Origin: Reyranella sp.
Lineage (GTDB): Bacteria; Pseudomonadota; Alphaproteobacteria; Reyranellales; Reyranellaceae
DNA: 34,801 nucleotides
NCBI GenBank assembly: GCA_022844015.1
Contig: JALHMO010000070.1
Coordinates: 1-34,801, forward strand
Reading direction: 5' to 3'
This document shows, one piece after another, positions 15,131 to 22,446 of this stretch. Within the stretch, counting starts at the first letter, position 1. Every line of letters starts with the position of its first letter. Made by a program: the position numbers and the translations under genes. The notes beneath the pieces were generated by a model. That model saw nothing but the letters and a program-made list of their open reading frames with translations. It did no database searches and was not told where the DNA came from.

Positions 15131-15994
15131 TTGAAGCCGCTCCACGCGCTCGCCGCCTCGCTCATCGTCGCGATGTGGGGGCTCAACTTCACGGTCATCC
15201 GCTTCGGCCTCGACGAGTTCGAGCCCTTCACCTTCGCCGTCTGGCGCTCCCTGCTGGCGGCGCTGCCGGTGCTGTTCCTGCCCAGGCCCGCGATCTCGTG
15301 GGCGATGCTGGCCGGCATCGGCACCTTCATGTTCGGCGGACAGTTCATCTTCCTGTTCTTCGCCATGCAGGCCGGGCTGCCACCCGGCCTGACGTCGGTT
15401 CTCGTCCAGCTCCAGGGCCCGCTCACCGTCGTGCTCGCCGCGCTCTTCCTGCGCGAGCATGCGACGTCCGGCCAATGGCTGGGCCTCGCCATCGCCACCG
15501 TCGGCGTCGTCCTGATCGGCCGCTCGGTGGAAGGCGGCGCCACCCTCCTCGCCATCCTGCTGGCGCTGATGTCGGCGCTGAGCTGGGCGACCGGCAACCT
15601 GTTCTTCCGCGCGGCGCGCGGCGTGTCGATGTTTGCCGTCACGGCCTGGGCGAGCCTGCTGCCGACCCTACCGCTCGCCGCCGTCGCCCTGGTCATGGAG
15701 GGCCCGACGGCGCTGCTCGCGCCGATCCTCGCGCCGACCTGGAGGGGCTGGGTCGTGCTGTTCTACACCGTCGCGCCCGTGATGTGGCTGGGCTACCTGA
15801 TCTGGGGCACGCTGCTCAGGACCTATCCGGCCGCGAAGGTCGGCCCGATCTCCCTTCTGGTGCCCTGCGTCGCCCTGGCCTTCGCCGCCTGGCTGGTCGG
15901 CGAGCCGGTCGAGGGTGTGCGGTTGATCGGCATCGTTGTCGTCCTGGCCGGCGTGGCGCTCGGGCTCTTCGCCTCGGTCAGGCGCATGCGGTAG
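15131..15994 (+). CDS. EamA-domain (DMT superfamily) transporter
   Basis: 287 residues with about ten hydrophobic helices arranged as two EamA repeats: about 4-130 (LHALAASLIVAMWGLNFTVIRFGL ... VGVVLIGR) and about 140-283 (LAILLALMSALSWATGNLFFRAA ... VVLAGVALGLFAS). Such inner-membrane proteins export or import amino acids, metabolites or drugs; the substrate is not predictable. The start appears to be TTG 15131, 4 bases after the leuD stop; no ATG precedes the first helix in frame. Tight spacing suggests cotranscription with leuCD, so a branched-chain amino-acid or intermediate exporter is conceivable, but this is inference. Confidence 0.88.
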   Translation: MKPLHALAASLIVAMWGLNFTVIRFGLDEFEPFTFAVWRSLLAALPVLFLPRPAISWAMLAGIGTFMFGGQFIFLFFAMQAGLPPGLTSVLVQLQGPLTVVLAALFLREHATSGQWLGLAIATVGVVLIGRSVEGGATLLAILLALMSALSWATGNLFFRAARGVSMFAVTAWASLLPTLPLAAVALVMEGPTALLAPILAPTWRGWVVLFYTVAPVMWLGYLIWGTLLRTYPAAKVGPISLLVPCVALAFAAWLVGEPVEGVRLIGIVVVLAGVALGLFASVRRMR

Positions 15995-16011
15995 CACCCA
16001 GCTTGCCAATC

Positions 16012-16030
16012 TGTATCATTCAATGATACA
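16012..16030. promoter_or_regulatory. higBA operator
   Basis: TGTATCATT-C-AATGATACA is a perfect 9-bp inverted repeat with one central base; its last base is the A of the ATG at 16030. HigA antitoxins bind palindromes of this kind over their own promoter. A TTGCCA box lies at 16003-16008, with GATACA 16 bases on, so the operator also covers the likely -10 region. Confidence 0.75.
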
Positions 16031-16320
16031 TGACGCGCGTGATCAGGAGCTTTCGGAGCAAGACCACCGAAGCTGTCTTCAACGGCGAGAGCCCAAAGGG
16101 ATTCCCAGCCGATCTGGTCGAGGTGGCGCGCCGCAAGTTGCGCTACCTCAACGCCGCGATGGGTCTCGGCGACTTGAGATCTCCTCCCGGAAACCGTTTG
16201 GAGGCGTTGGCCGGTGATCGCAGGGGGCAACACTCTATCAGGATAAACGACCAGTTCCGGGTCTGCTTCGTGTGGACGGCAGAGGGTCCGGCGAATGTCG
16301 AGATCGTGGACTACCACTAG
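16030..16320 (+). CDS. higB: HigB-type RelE-superfamily toxin
   Basis: Up to 96 residues. The pattern IRSFRSKTTEAVFNGE, a central ARRKLRYLNAA, the GNRLEALAGDRRGQHSIRINDQFRVCFVW segment and the final EIVDYH match HigB toxins, ribosome-dependent mRNA interferases. The ATG at 16030 overlaps the operator and has no ribosome site. The GTG at 16039 would start the protein VIRSFR..., closer to the M-I-K/R-S-F opening of most HigB proteins, and would lie just downstream of a -10 at 16025-16030. The real start is therefore uncertain. Toxin-first order, with the antitoxin 12 bases later, is standard for higBA. The codon use looks less GC-biased than neighbouring genes, in keeping with a transferred module. 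Confidence 0.9.
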   Translation: MTRVIRSFRSKTTEAVFNGESPKGFPADLVEVARRKLRYLNAAMGLGDLRSPPGNRLEALAGDRRGQHSIRINDQFRVCFVWTAEGPANVEIVDYH

Positions 16321-16332
16321 AGAGGCAAAACA

Positions 16333-16638
16333 ATGGCGAAGAAACTAAGTCCCATGCATCCCGGCGAGGTGCTGCGAGAGGAATTCCTGATCCCGCTAAA
16401 GATGTCGGCGGGCGCTCTTGCAAAGGCCTGCGGCCTGCCACGCACTCGGATCGAGCGGATCGCCAGCGAGCAGACTGGCATCACCGCCGACACCGCGCTT
16501 CGCCTCGCCAAAGCGCTCGGAACGACCACGCAGCTTTGGCTCAACCTGCAGAACGACTATGACATCCAGATCGCGACGCGCGATCTCGGAAAGGCACTCG
16601 ATCGTATCCGAACCTTGGAGAGGCCGAAGGCGGCCTGA
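16333..16638 (+). CDS. higA: HigA-type XRE-family antitoxin
   Basis: 101 residues, ATG 16333 with AGAGG seven bases upstream. The start MAKKLSPMHPGEVLREEFLIPLKMS and the helix-turn-helix (about 25-60: AGALAKACGLPRTRIERIASEQTGITADTALRLAKAL) followed by TTQLWLNLQNDYDIQIA are characteristic of HigA/VapI-type antitoxins. It should bind and neutralise HigB and repress the pair at the palindrome 16012-16030. The region after it (16639-16823) contains no gene I can support. Confidence 0.93.
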   Translation: MAKKLSPMHPGEVLREEFLIPLKMSAGALAKACGLPRTRIERIASEQTGITADTALRLAKALGTTTQLWLNLQNDYDIQIATRDLGKALDRIRTLERPKAA

Positions 16639-16799
16639 GCGCATCCGGGAGAAGATCTCGCCGTCGATGATCGGCATCTTCTCGCTGGTCTTCACGCCAC
16701 TCTCGCCCGCGGCCGCAGACATCGTTCAGTCGCTCGGCGTCGCGGCCCGGGCGTTGTCGAAGCACCTCTAGGGTCCTGTGCCCGAAACGCCGGCTTCCT

Positions 16800-16816
16800 C
16801 CCCGGCCGTGCCGGGG
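16800..16816 (-). terminator. Short GC hairpin after the M20 gene
   Basis: CCCCGGC-CGT-GCCGGGG, a perfect 7-bp stem with a three-base loop, lies 8 bases past the stop of the minus-strand M20 gene. No T-run follows on that strand, so termination would be weak or aided by Rho. Confidence 0.4.
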
Positions 16817-16823
16817 CGATACG

Positions 16824-18104
16824 CTACACCTGCTGCAGCCCGCACCAGTCGGCGATGAACAGCGCCGTCGCCTGGGTGATCTTGCGCACCGACTCGAGGT
16901 TCACCTTCTCGTCGAAGCCGTGGATGTCGTCGGACTGCGGGCCGTAGACCAGCGCCGGGATGCCGGCATAGAGGCCGAAGAAGCGGTTGTCGGCGGTGCC
17001 GGTCGAGGTCTTGTCCTCGAGATCGGCGCCGAACACCGTCCTGTGCGCCTGGGCGAGCACGCCGCGCACCTGCTCGTGGTTCTTCAGCACGAACGGCTCG
17101 GCCTGGAAGCCCTCCCAGGTCACGGCCGGCGGGTTGTTGCCGAGGAACGGGTCGTTGGCGGCGGCCTTGCGGATCAGATCCTCGATCTCCTGGCGCGCCT
17201 CCTTGAGCGTCTGCGTCGGCAGCACGCCGACCCGCATGTCGAAGGTGCACCACGCCGGCACCGAGCTCGCCCAGTCGCCGCCGGCGATCTTGCCGACGTT
17301 GAAGTTCACGGGATGATGGTGGCTGTGGAAGTGCGGGTCGTGCGCCTTCTTCTCGTTCCACCTCTTCTCGAGCTCGCGCAGCGCCTGGATCAGGCGGAAC
17401 GCCGATTCGATGGCGTTCGAGCCGGCATCCGCCTTGTAGACGTGCACGGGATGGCCGGTCACCTTGACCTGGAACCACATGACGCCGACCTGGGCGATCG
17501 TCAGCACGCCGGAGGACGGCTCGGGAATCAGCGCGGCATCGGCGCGATAGCCGCGCTGCAGGCAGGCCAGCGCGCCGTTGCCGGTGCACTCCTCCTCGAC
17601 GACCGACTGCTGATAGACGTCGGCGGCCGGCTGGTAGCCGAGGGCGCGCAGCGCCCTGAGGGCAAACACGTTGAGAATGAGGCCGGCCTTCATGTCGCCC
17701 GAGCCGCGGCCGTACAGCCAGCCGTCGCGCACCACCGGATCGAACGGCGGGCGCGACCACATCTCGTGCGGTCCCTCGGGCACCACGTCGATGTGGCCGT
17801 TCAGGATCAGCGACCGTCCCTTGGGGCTCGACGGCCGCCACGCGCCGACGACGTTCCACGCATCGTCGTAGTCCTGCGAGTGCGGCGAGTAGCCCGGCAG
17901 ATGCTTGAGATCGTCGATCTTGATCTGCCAGCGGTCGACACCGAGCCCGTCCTCCTTGAGCAGGCGGGCCATCATGTCCTGCGCCGGCGCCTCGCGAAAG
18001 CGCGTCGACGGGATCCTGACGAGGTCGGCAAGCACCCTGGTCTGATCGTCGAAGCGGCGATCGACCTCGGTCATGATCCTGATCTTGAGCGATGAATCGA
18101 GCAT
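16824..18104 (-). CDS. M20-family metallo-deacylase/peptidase (ArgE/DapE-like)
   Basis: 426 residues from ATG 18102-18104; a GTG six codons upstream (18120-18122) is an alternative. It has the two-zinc M20 signature: LNGHIDVV (first zinc His and Asp, about 102-109), GRGSGDMKAG (bridging Asp, about 132-141), VVEEEC (catalytic Glu pair, about 168-173), IPEPSS, and a late His in DDIHGFDEKVN. The dimerisation lid sits between. Such enzymes hydrolyse N-acyl amino acids or similar amides in the cytoplasm. The subgroup annotated as ArgE/DapE family deacylase has no fixed substrate. It lies 31 bases after the quinone oxidoreductase stop, so it is probably the last gene of that unit. Confidence 0.9.
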   Translation of the reverse strand: MLDSSLKIRIMTEVDRRFDDQTRVLADLVRIPSTRFREAPAQDMMARLLKEDGLGVDRWQIKIDDLKHLPGYSPHSQDYDDAWNVVGAWRPSSPKGRSLILNGHIDVVPEGPHEMWSRPPFDPVVRDGWLYGRGSGDMKAGLILNVFALRALRALGYQPAADVYQQSVVEEECTGNGALACLQRGYRADAALIPEPSSGVLTIAQVGVMWFQVKVTGHPVHVYKADAGSNAIESAFRLIQALRELEKRWNEKKAHDPHFHSHHHPVNFNVGKIAGGDWASSVPAWCTFDMRVGVLPTQTLKEARQEIEDLIRKAAANDPFLGNNPPAVTWEGFQAEPFVLKNHEQVRGVLAQAHRTVFGADLEDKTSTGTADNRFFGLYAGIPALVYGPQSDDIHGFDEKVNLESVRKITQATALFIADWCGLQQV

Positions 18105-18135
18105 GGCCCGACTTTGGCGCACGGCGAACGGCGCG

Positions 18136-19143
18136 TCAAAACCAGCGGTGCCCCTGGCTCGGGACGAGGACGAGGCGGCCGGGCGCCTTGCGATCCCTGA
18201 TCTGGCCGAGCGCCGACGCGAAGCCCTCGAGCGGGAGGGCCGTTGCCTCGGACGGGTGCAGCAGGCCTTTCGCGAACAGGGCGAAGATGTCGTCGAAGCA
18301 CTCCCGCATCCGGGCCGGCCTCTTCTTGCGGTAGTCGCTCACCTGAAGGCCGCTCACCTCGATGTTCTTGAGCAGCAGGTAGTTCGTCCTGACCGACGCG
18401 ATCTCGCCGGCGGCGAAGCCGACGACGACCAGCCGCCCGCACCAGGCGAGCGCGCGCAGGGCCGCCGGCAGGTACTTGTCGCCGAGCGAATCGATCACGA
18501 CGTCCACGCCTTCGCCAACGGTCGCTGCAAAGACCTGCTCGCGCAGCCCGTCGTGGATGTTCTCGACCGACAGATCGACGATGGCGTCGGCGCCATTGCG
18601 CAGCACGGCATCGGCCCTGGCCCGGGACGACACGCCCGCCAGCACGTGCGCCCCTGCCGCCTTGGCCAGCTGGACTGCCGCGGCGCCGACGCCACCCGTC
18701 GCGCCCAGGACGAGGACGGTCTCGCCGGCGGCGAGCCGGCCGCGCTCGTGCAGCGCGAACCACGCCGTATCGTAGGACAGCGCCATCGACGCCGCCGTGA
18801 CGAAGCTCATGCCGTCGGGAAGACGGTAGCAGTGGTCGGCTGGCGCCACGGCCTGCTGTGCGTAGCCGCCGTGCTCGACCGTTGCCAGCACGCGATCGCC
18901 GACCGCCAGGCCCATCACGCCCGGTCCGATCCTGCGCACGATGCCGACAGGCAGCTTGCCGGGCGTGAACGGGCGCTCGGGCAGGAACTGGTACTTGCCG
19001 GAGATCACCAGCAGGTCGACGAAGTTGACGCCGACAGCGTGAACGTCGACCAGCACCTCGTACGGGCCGGGATCGGGACTCGGGATGTCCTCGATCTTCA
19101 GGCTTTCCGGTGTCCCGAACTCGCGGAGAACGACAGCACGCAT
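18136..19143 (-). CDS. Zinc-free medium-chain dehydrogenase, NADPH:quinone oxidoreductase family
   Basis: 335 residues starting MRAVVLREFGTPESLKIED at ATG 19141-19143. The GroES-like N-terminal half (EVLVDVHAVGVNFVDLLVISGKY) lacks the cysteine cluster of zinc alcohol dehydrogenases. The Rossmann half has LVLGATGGVGAAAVQLAKAAGAHVLA (about 140-165), and the segment GRLVVVGFAAGEI follows. These Qor/AcuI-like enzymes reduce quinones or alpha,beta-unsaturated carbonyl or acyl compounds with NADPH. Located 14 bases after an acyl-CoA synthetase, an enoyl-CoA or enone reductase role in the same pathway is plausible. Confidence 0.9.
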   Translation of the reverse strand: MRAVVLREFGTPESLKIEDIPSPDPGPYEVLVDVHAVGVNFVDLLVISGKYQFLPERPFTPGKLPVGIVRRIGPGVMGLAVGDRVLATVEHGGYAQQAVAPADHCYRLPDGMSFVTAASMALSYDTAWFALHERGRLAAGETVLVLGATGGVGAAAVQLAKAAGAHVLAGVSSRARADAVLRNGADAIVDLSVENIHDGLREQVFAATVGEGVDVVIDSLGDKYLPAALRALAWCGRLVVVGFAAGEIASVRTNYLLLKNIEVSGLQVSDYRKKRPARMRECFDDIFALFAKGLLHPSEATALPLEGFASALGQIRDRKAPGRLVLVPSQGHRWF

Positions 19144-19157
19144 GGTTGACCGACCCC

Positions 19158-20819
19158 TTATCTTGCCGCGGCGCCCGGCGCTTCCCAGCGGATGGCGACC
19201 GGCTTCAAGCTGCCCGCGCGGATCTGCTCGGCGAGGCCGGTCTTCAGGATCTTGCCGCTCGCCGTGAGCGGGATGTCCCTCAGCTCGAGGACGTACTCGG
19301 GCATGTCGTAGCGCGACAGGCCCAGGCGATCGAGATGGGCCAAGAGATCGATGGCCGCGAGCGCGTGGCCCGGACGCAGCGCAAAGACCAGGCAGACTCT
19401 CTCGCCGAGGCGGTCGTCGGGAACCGGGACCGCCGCCGCCAGGGCGACGGCGGGATGCTGCATGGCGAGGTTCTCGATCGGCGCCGGATAGATGTTGTGG
19501 CCGCCGCGGATGATCAGATCCTTCTTGCGGCCCGTGATCTGCAGGCATCCTCTCTCGTCGAGGCGGCCGAGGTCGCCGGTCAGGAACCAGCCCTGGGCGT
19601 TGAAGGCCTCCTCGTTCGCGACCTGGTTGTCGAAATAGCCCAGCATCAGCGACGCGCCGCGGCCGCCGATCTGCCCGACCTCGCCCACCGGCGCTTCCAC
19701 GTCGGCGTTCTCGCTCGACCAGATCCTGACCTCGTAGCCGTCGCACGCCCGCCCCGATGTCTGGACGATGGTCTCGGGCGTGTCTTCCGGAAGGGTATAG
19801 TGATGAGAGCCGGCCTCCGTCATGCCGTAGCCGCTTTGCGGCACGATCCCATGATGCAGCAGCTCGGCCACCAGCGCCTTCGGCGCCGCCGCGCCGGAGA
19901 TGCGAAAGCCCTTGACGGTGGAAGGCGCTCCGGTGCGCCTGGACTTGATCTCGCCCAGCAGGTCCATGGCGTGCGTCGGGACGCCGACGATGAACGTGGC
20001 GCCGACCTCGGCGAGGCGGTCGAGCACGCTGGCGCCGCGCACGACGTCGTGGACGACGAGCTCGCCGCCGGCGGCAATCGCCATCACCAGCGAGCCGAAG
20101 CCGAGATTGTGGCTGAGCGGGCTCATCGAGTAGATCACCGTGTCGGCGCCGAACTTCCAATCGCCGATCATGGCGCGGGCGTTGGCGAGCAGCGTGTTGT
20201 CGCTGTGCATCACGCCCTTGGGTCGCCCGGTCGTTCCCGAGGTGAAGGCGAGGTACGACACGATGTCGGGCTCGATGTTGACCGGCCGATCGCTGGCTGC
20301 CGCATCGGGAAGCTTGCCCGCAGCGCCATCGCCGACGCTGCCGAGCTTGATCACGAGACGCAGCGACGGCAGCTCGCCGAGCCGCGCGAAAACGTCATGG
20401 GTGCCCGCGTCGGCGCCGTAGCCGGCCTCCCCGACGAAAGCCGCGGCGCGCACCGACTTCAGCAGGTCGATCACGGCGCCGGCGGTATGATCGCGGTGAA
20501 GCGCGGGGCAGCAGACGTAGCCGTTGCGCGAGCACGCGAGAATCGCGATCGCCGTCTCGATCCGGCTAGGCAGCCAGACGGCCACGCGATGCCCGGCGCG
20601 CAGCCCGGCCTCGGCAAAGCGGTCGGCCAGCGCATCCGCGCGGCCGACGAGATCGGCATAGGTGAGAGGGCAGTTGCGGTCGCGGACGGCGACCCTGTCG
20701 GGTGCTGCGTCGGCGTGTCGGCGTGCCAGCTGGTAGAGCGTATCGTCGCGCCAATGGCCCGATGCGTATTCCCTCTCGAGGCGGCTCCGCGACAGAAGCG
20801 TCAGTATCCTATTCGTCAT
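19158..20819 (-). CDS. Acyl-CoA synthetase (AMP-forming), cyclohexanecarboxylate-CoA ligase-like
   Basis: 553 residues from ATG 20817-20819 (MTNRILTLLSRSRLEREY); the frame stays open farther upstream but through a repeat. ANL-family motifs are in order: AFTSGTTGRPKGVMH (phosphate loop, about 203-217), QSGYGMTEAGSHHY (about 332-345), TGDLGRLDERGCLQITGRKKDLIIRGG (about 411-437) with the hinge, and the catalytic lysine in LTASGKILKT near the C-terminus. It activates a carboxylic acid to its CoA thioester via an acyl-adenylate. Overall look is nearest to the FadD/AliA type acting on cyclic or medium-chain acids; the substrate is inferred. It heads a tight set with the quinone oxidoreductase and M20 genes. 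Confidence 0.9.
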   Translation of the reverse strand: MTNRILTLLSRSRLEREYASGHWRDDTLYQLARRHADAAPDRVAVRDRNCPLTYADLVGRADALADRFAEAGLRAGHRVAVWLPSRIETAIAILACSRNGYVCCPALHRDHTAGAVIDLLKSVRAAAFVGEAGYGADAGTHDVFARLGELPSLRLVIKLGSVGDGAAGKLPDAAASDRPVNIEPDIVSYLAFTSGTTGRPKGVMHSDNTLLANARAMIGDWKFGADTVIYSMSPLSHNLGFGSLVMAIAAGGELVVHDVVRGASVLDRLAEVGATFIVGVPTHAMDLLGEIKSRRTGAPSTVKGFRISGAAAPKALVAELLHHGIVPQSGYGMTEAGSHHYTLPEDTPETIVQTSGRACDGYEVRIWSSENADVEAPVGEVGQIGGRGASLMLGYFDNQVANEEAFNAQGWFLTGDLGRLDERGCLQITGRKKDLIIRGGHNIYPAPIENLAMQHPAVALAAAVPVPDDRLGERVCLVFALRPGHALAAIDLLAHLDRLGLSRYDMPEYVLELRDIPLTASGKILKTGLAEQIRAGSLKPVAIRWEAPGAAAR

Positions 20820-21155
20820 GCCCGGCCTGACCCATTCGTCCTGCCGTATCGAGGACGGCATTGCCGGGCCACAATAGCCCGGAGCAAGAGGTGCACAACA
20901 TTGCCGCGTGTCGCGTCGACGACAGGGCTCCGCCCCATAGGCGTAAAAATGGAAGGAAACCTCATCCTGAGAGCCTGTGACTTTTTCGACAGGTTCCGCG
21001 AGCACGCGACGAGCGTGAAAGGAAAGGTCCCCCCGGCGCTCGGGATGACAGCATTTCTGCGGCGCGCATCATGCGTCACTACCGGAAATTGAAGCACTTA
21101 TTTTGTCACCGGCCCTTAACGCCTATGGCGCCCCGCCCGGTACGGTCGGCCGGCG
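20820..21155. other. Intergenic region filled by repeats
   Basis: A 336-bp gap between the acyl-CoA synthetase start and the flavin monooxygenase stop, both on the minus strand. No gene is supported here. Most of it is the CATAGGCG-ended composite element 20936-21127. The promoter of the synthetase gene, if separate from the upstream unit, would lie here. Confidence 0.6.
20936..21127. repeat. CATAGGCG-ended element, copy 2 (composite)
   Basis: Terminal inverted repeats CATAGGCGT (20936-20944) and ACGCCTATG (21119-21127) bound a 192-bp unit. Inside are one arm of the family A palindrome (CCTCATCCTGAG, from 20960) and a segment, GAAAGGTCCC...GCTCGGGATGAC, shared with the repeat at 27157-27273. 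Copy 1, with the same termini and only 67 bp, is at 1886-1952. The structure suggests nested or recombined small repeats. Confidence 0.55.
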
Positions 21156-22409
21156 TCACAGCAGCGGCGGCGGGCCCTGGACGCCGAGCGCATGCTGGCC
21201 GAACAGCGAGCCCTGCAGGTCGGTCGAGAACATGACGTGCGCGTTGGCGGCGTGGGCGTCGCGGAACAGGCGCTGCATGGTGCTGGTGAGGTAGAGAGCG
21301 CCCGACCCGGCGATGCCCATCAGGATGTCGACCGCCTCGACGCACATGCGGGCAGAGAAGAAGGCGTCGCGCCGGTAGCGCACCTTGATGTCCTGAGTGA
21401 ACTCGGCGCCGGCGCGCGCCACCGCCATGGCATGATCGCAGGCCTGCTGCATCAGCATCTCCGCGGTGTCGATGCGCGCGCTCGCCTCGGCGACCTTGAT
21501 CTGGGTCGCCTGGCTCGCATTGACGGGAACACCTGTGTTGGTGGTGAGCCGGCGGCGCGCCGCGCCGACCGTCGATTCGTAGGCGCCCTTGGCGCATCCC
21601 AGCAGGACGCCCGACAGGACATAGGGCCCGAGCGCCAGCAGCGGCAGCCGGAAGATCGGCCCGGGATTGACCGTCGAGCCCGGATGCGGCTGGCCATTGA
21701 GCGCCCACGCCGTGATCGTCTGGATATCGGGCACGAACAGCTTGCTGGTGGCGACGTCCTTGGAGCCGGTGCCGGCCAGCCCGACCGCATGCCAGTTGTC
21801 GATGATCTCGTACTGCGAGCGATGGACGAGAGCGAAGCGCTGGTCGACCGGCGGGCCGTCGTCGCGCTCGCGCACGATGAAGCCCAGCATGTTCCAGTCC
21901 GAGTTGTCGACGCCCGACGACAGCGGCCAGCGGCCGCTGACCTCGTAGCCGCCAGTGACCTTGCGCCCACGCCCCGCGGCGAAGGCGAGCGAGGTGGCGA
22001 TCAGCGTGTCGGGCGAGGCGCTCCAGATCTCCTCCTGCATCTCCGGCTCGAAGTAGCCGAGCAGCCAGTGGTGGCTGGAGAGGTTGCCGAGATTCCACGA
22101 GCTCGACGGGCAGACCTTTGCGATCTCGGTGCAGACATCGACCATGAGGCGCAGATCGAGCTCGGGCCCGCCGACCCGCGCCGGCTGCATGATGCGGAAC
22201 AGGCCGGTGCGGTGCAGGTCGCGCTCGTTGTCGTCGATCAGGCGACGCTGGCGTTCGCACTCGGCCGCCCGCTCGGCGAACACCGGCACCAGCCCGCGCG
22301 CGCGCTCGAGCATCTCGGCGGCCGTGACTCCGGCGAACGACACGGGATCCTTGGGCAGCGTCGCCGACGGCGTCCATTGCCTGGGGGTGATTGCCGGGTG
22401 CACGGCCAT
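21156..22409 (-). CDS. HpaB/HsaA-like flavin-dependent monooxygenase (acyl-CoA dehydrogenase fold)
   Basis: 417 residues, ATG 22407-22409 with AGAAGGAAG six bases upstream. The acyl-CoA-dehydrogenase fold is clear (ERQRRLIDDNERDLHRTGLFRIMQPARVGGPEL; PSSSWNLGNLSSHHWLLGYFEPEMQEEIW; GRWPLSSGVDNSDWNMLGFIV; HAVGLAGTGSKDVATSKLFVPD). The set matches the class D oxygenases (HsaA, DszC, HpaB relatives) that use reduced flavin from a partner reductase to hydroxylate phenols, steroid rings or sulfur. The C-terminal RLFRDAHAANAHVMFSTDLQG is typical. No reductase (HpaC-like) is next to it. It starts 37 bases after EmrB, implying that the oxygenase and the export pump are expressed together. Confidence 0.88.
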   Translation of the reverse strand: MAVHPAITPRQWTPSATLPKDPVSFAGVTAAEMLERARGLVPVFAERAAECERQRRLIDDNERDLHRTGLFRIMQPARVGGPELDLRLMVDVCTEIAKVCPSSSWNLGNLSSHHWLLGYFEPEMQEEIWSASPDTLIATSLAFAAGRGRKVTGGYEVSGRWPLSSGVDNSDWNMLGFIVRERDDGPPVDQRFALVHRSQYEIIDNWHAVGLAGTGSKDVATSKLFVPDIQTITAWALNGQPHPGSTVNPGPIFRLPLLALGPYVLSGVLLGCAKGAYESTVGAARRRLTTNTGVPVNASQATQIKVAEASARIDTAEMLMQQACDHAMAVARAGAEFTQDIKVRYRRDAFFSARMCVEAVDILMGIAGSGALYLTSTMQRLFRDAHAANAHVMFSTDLQGSLFGQHALGVQGPPPLL

Positions 22410-22446
22410 GCGCTGCTTCCTTCTCTGGGCCTCGGTCGTCGGGAAG

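Noticed and set aside
16030..16638. Considering the higBA region as part of a larger defence or mobile island
   Set aside because: Neighbours on both sides are ordinary metabolic genes and no integrase, attachment repeat or other defence gene is visible.
16640..16770. Possible gene fragment (minus frame reading MPIIDGEIFSRMRSGRLRP, plus frame reading ISPSMIGIFSLVFTPLSP) after higA
   Set aside because: Both frames look slightly protein-like and the minus one faintly recalls flavin monooxygenase tails, but neither can be matched to a family or extended. A homology search of this stretch could show a remnant cut by the higBA module.
19144..20160. Long frame extending the quinone oxidoreductase upstream to 20160
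   Set aside because: The added part is an out-of-frame reading of the acyl-CoA synthetase; MRAVVLREFG at 19143 is the family start.
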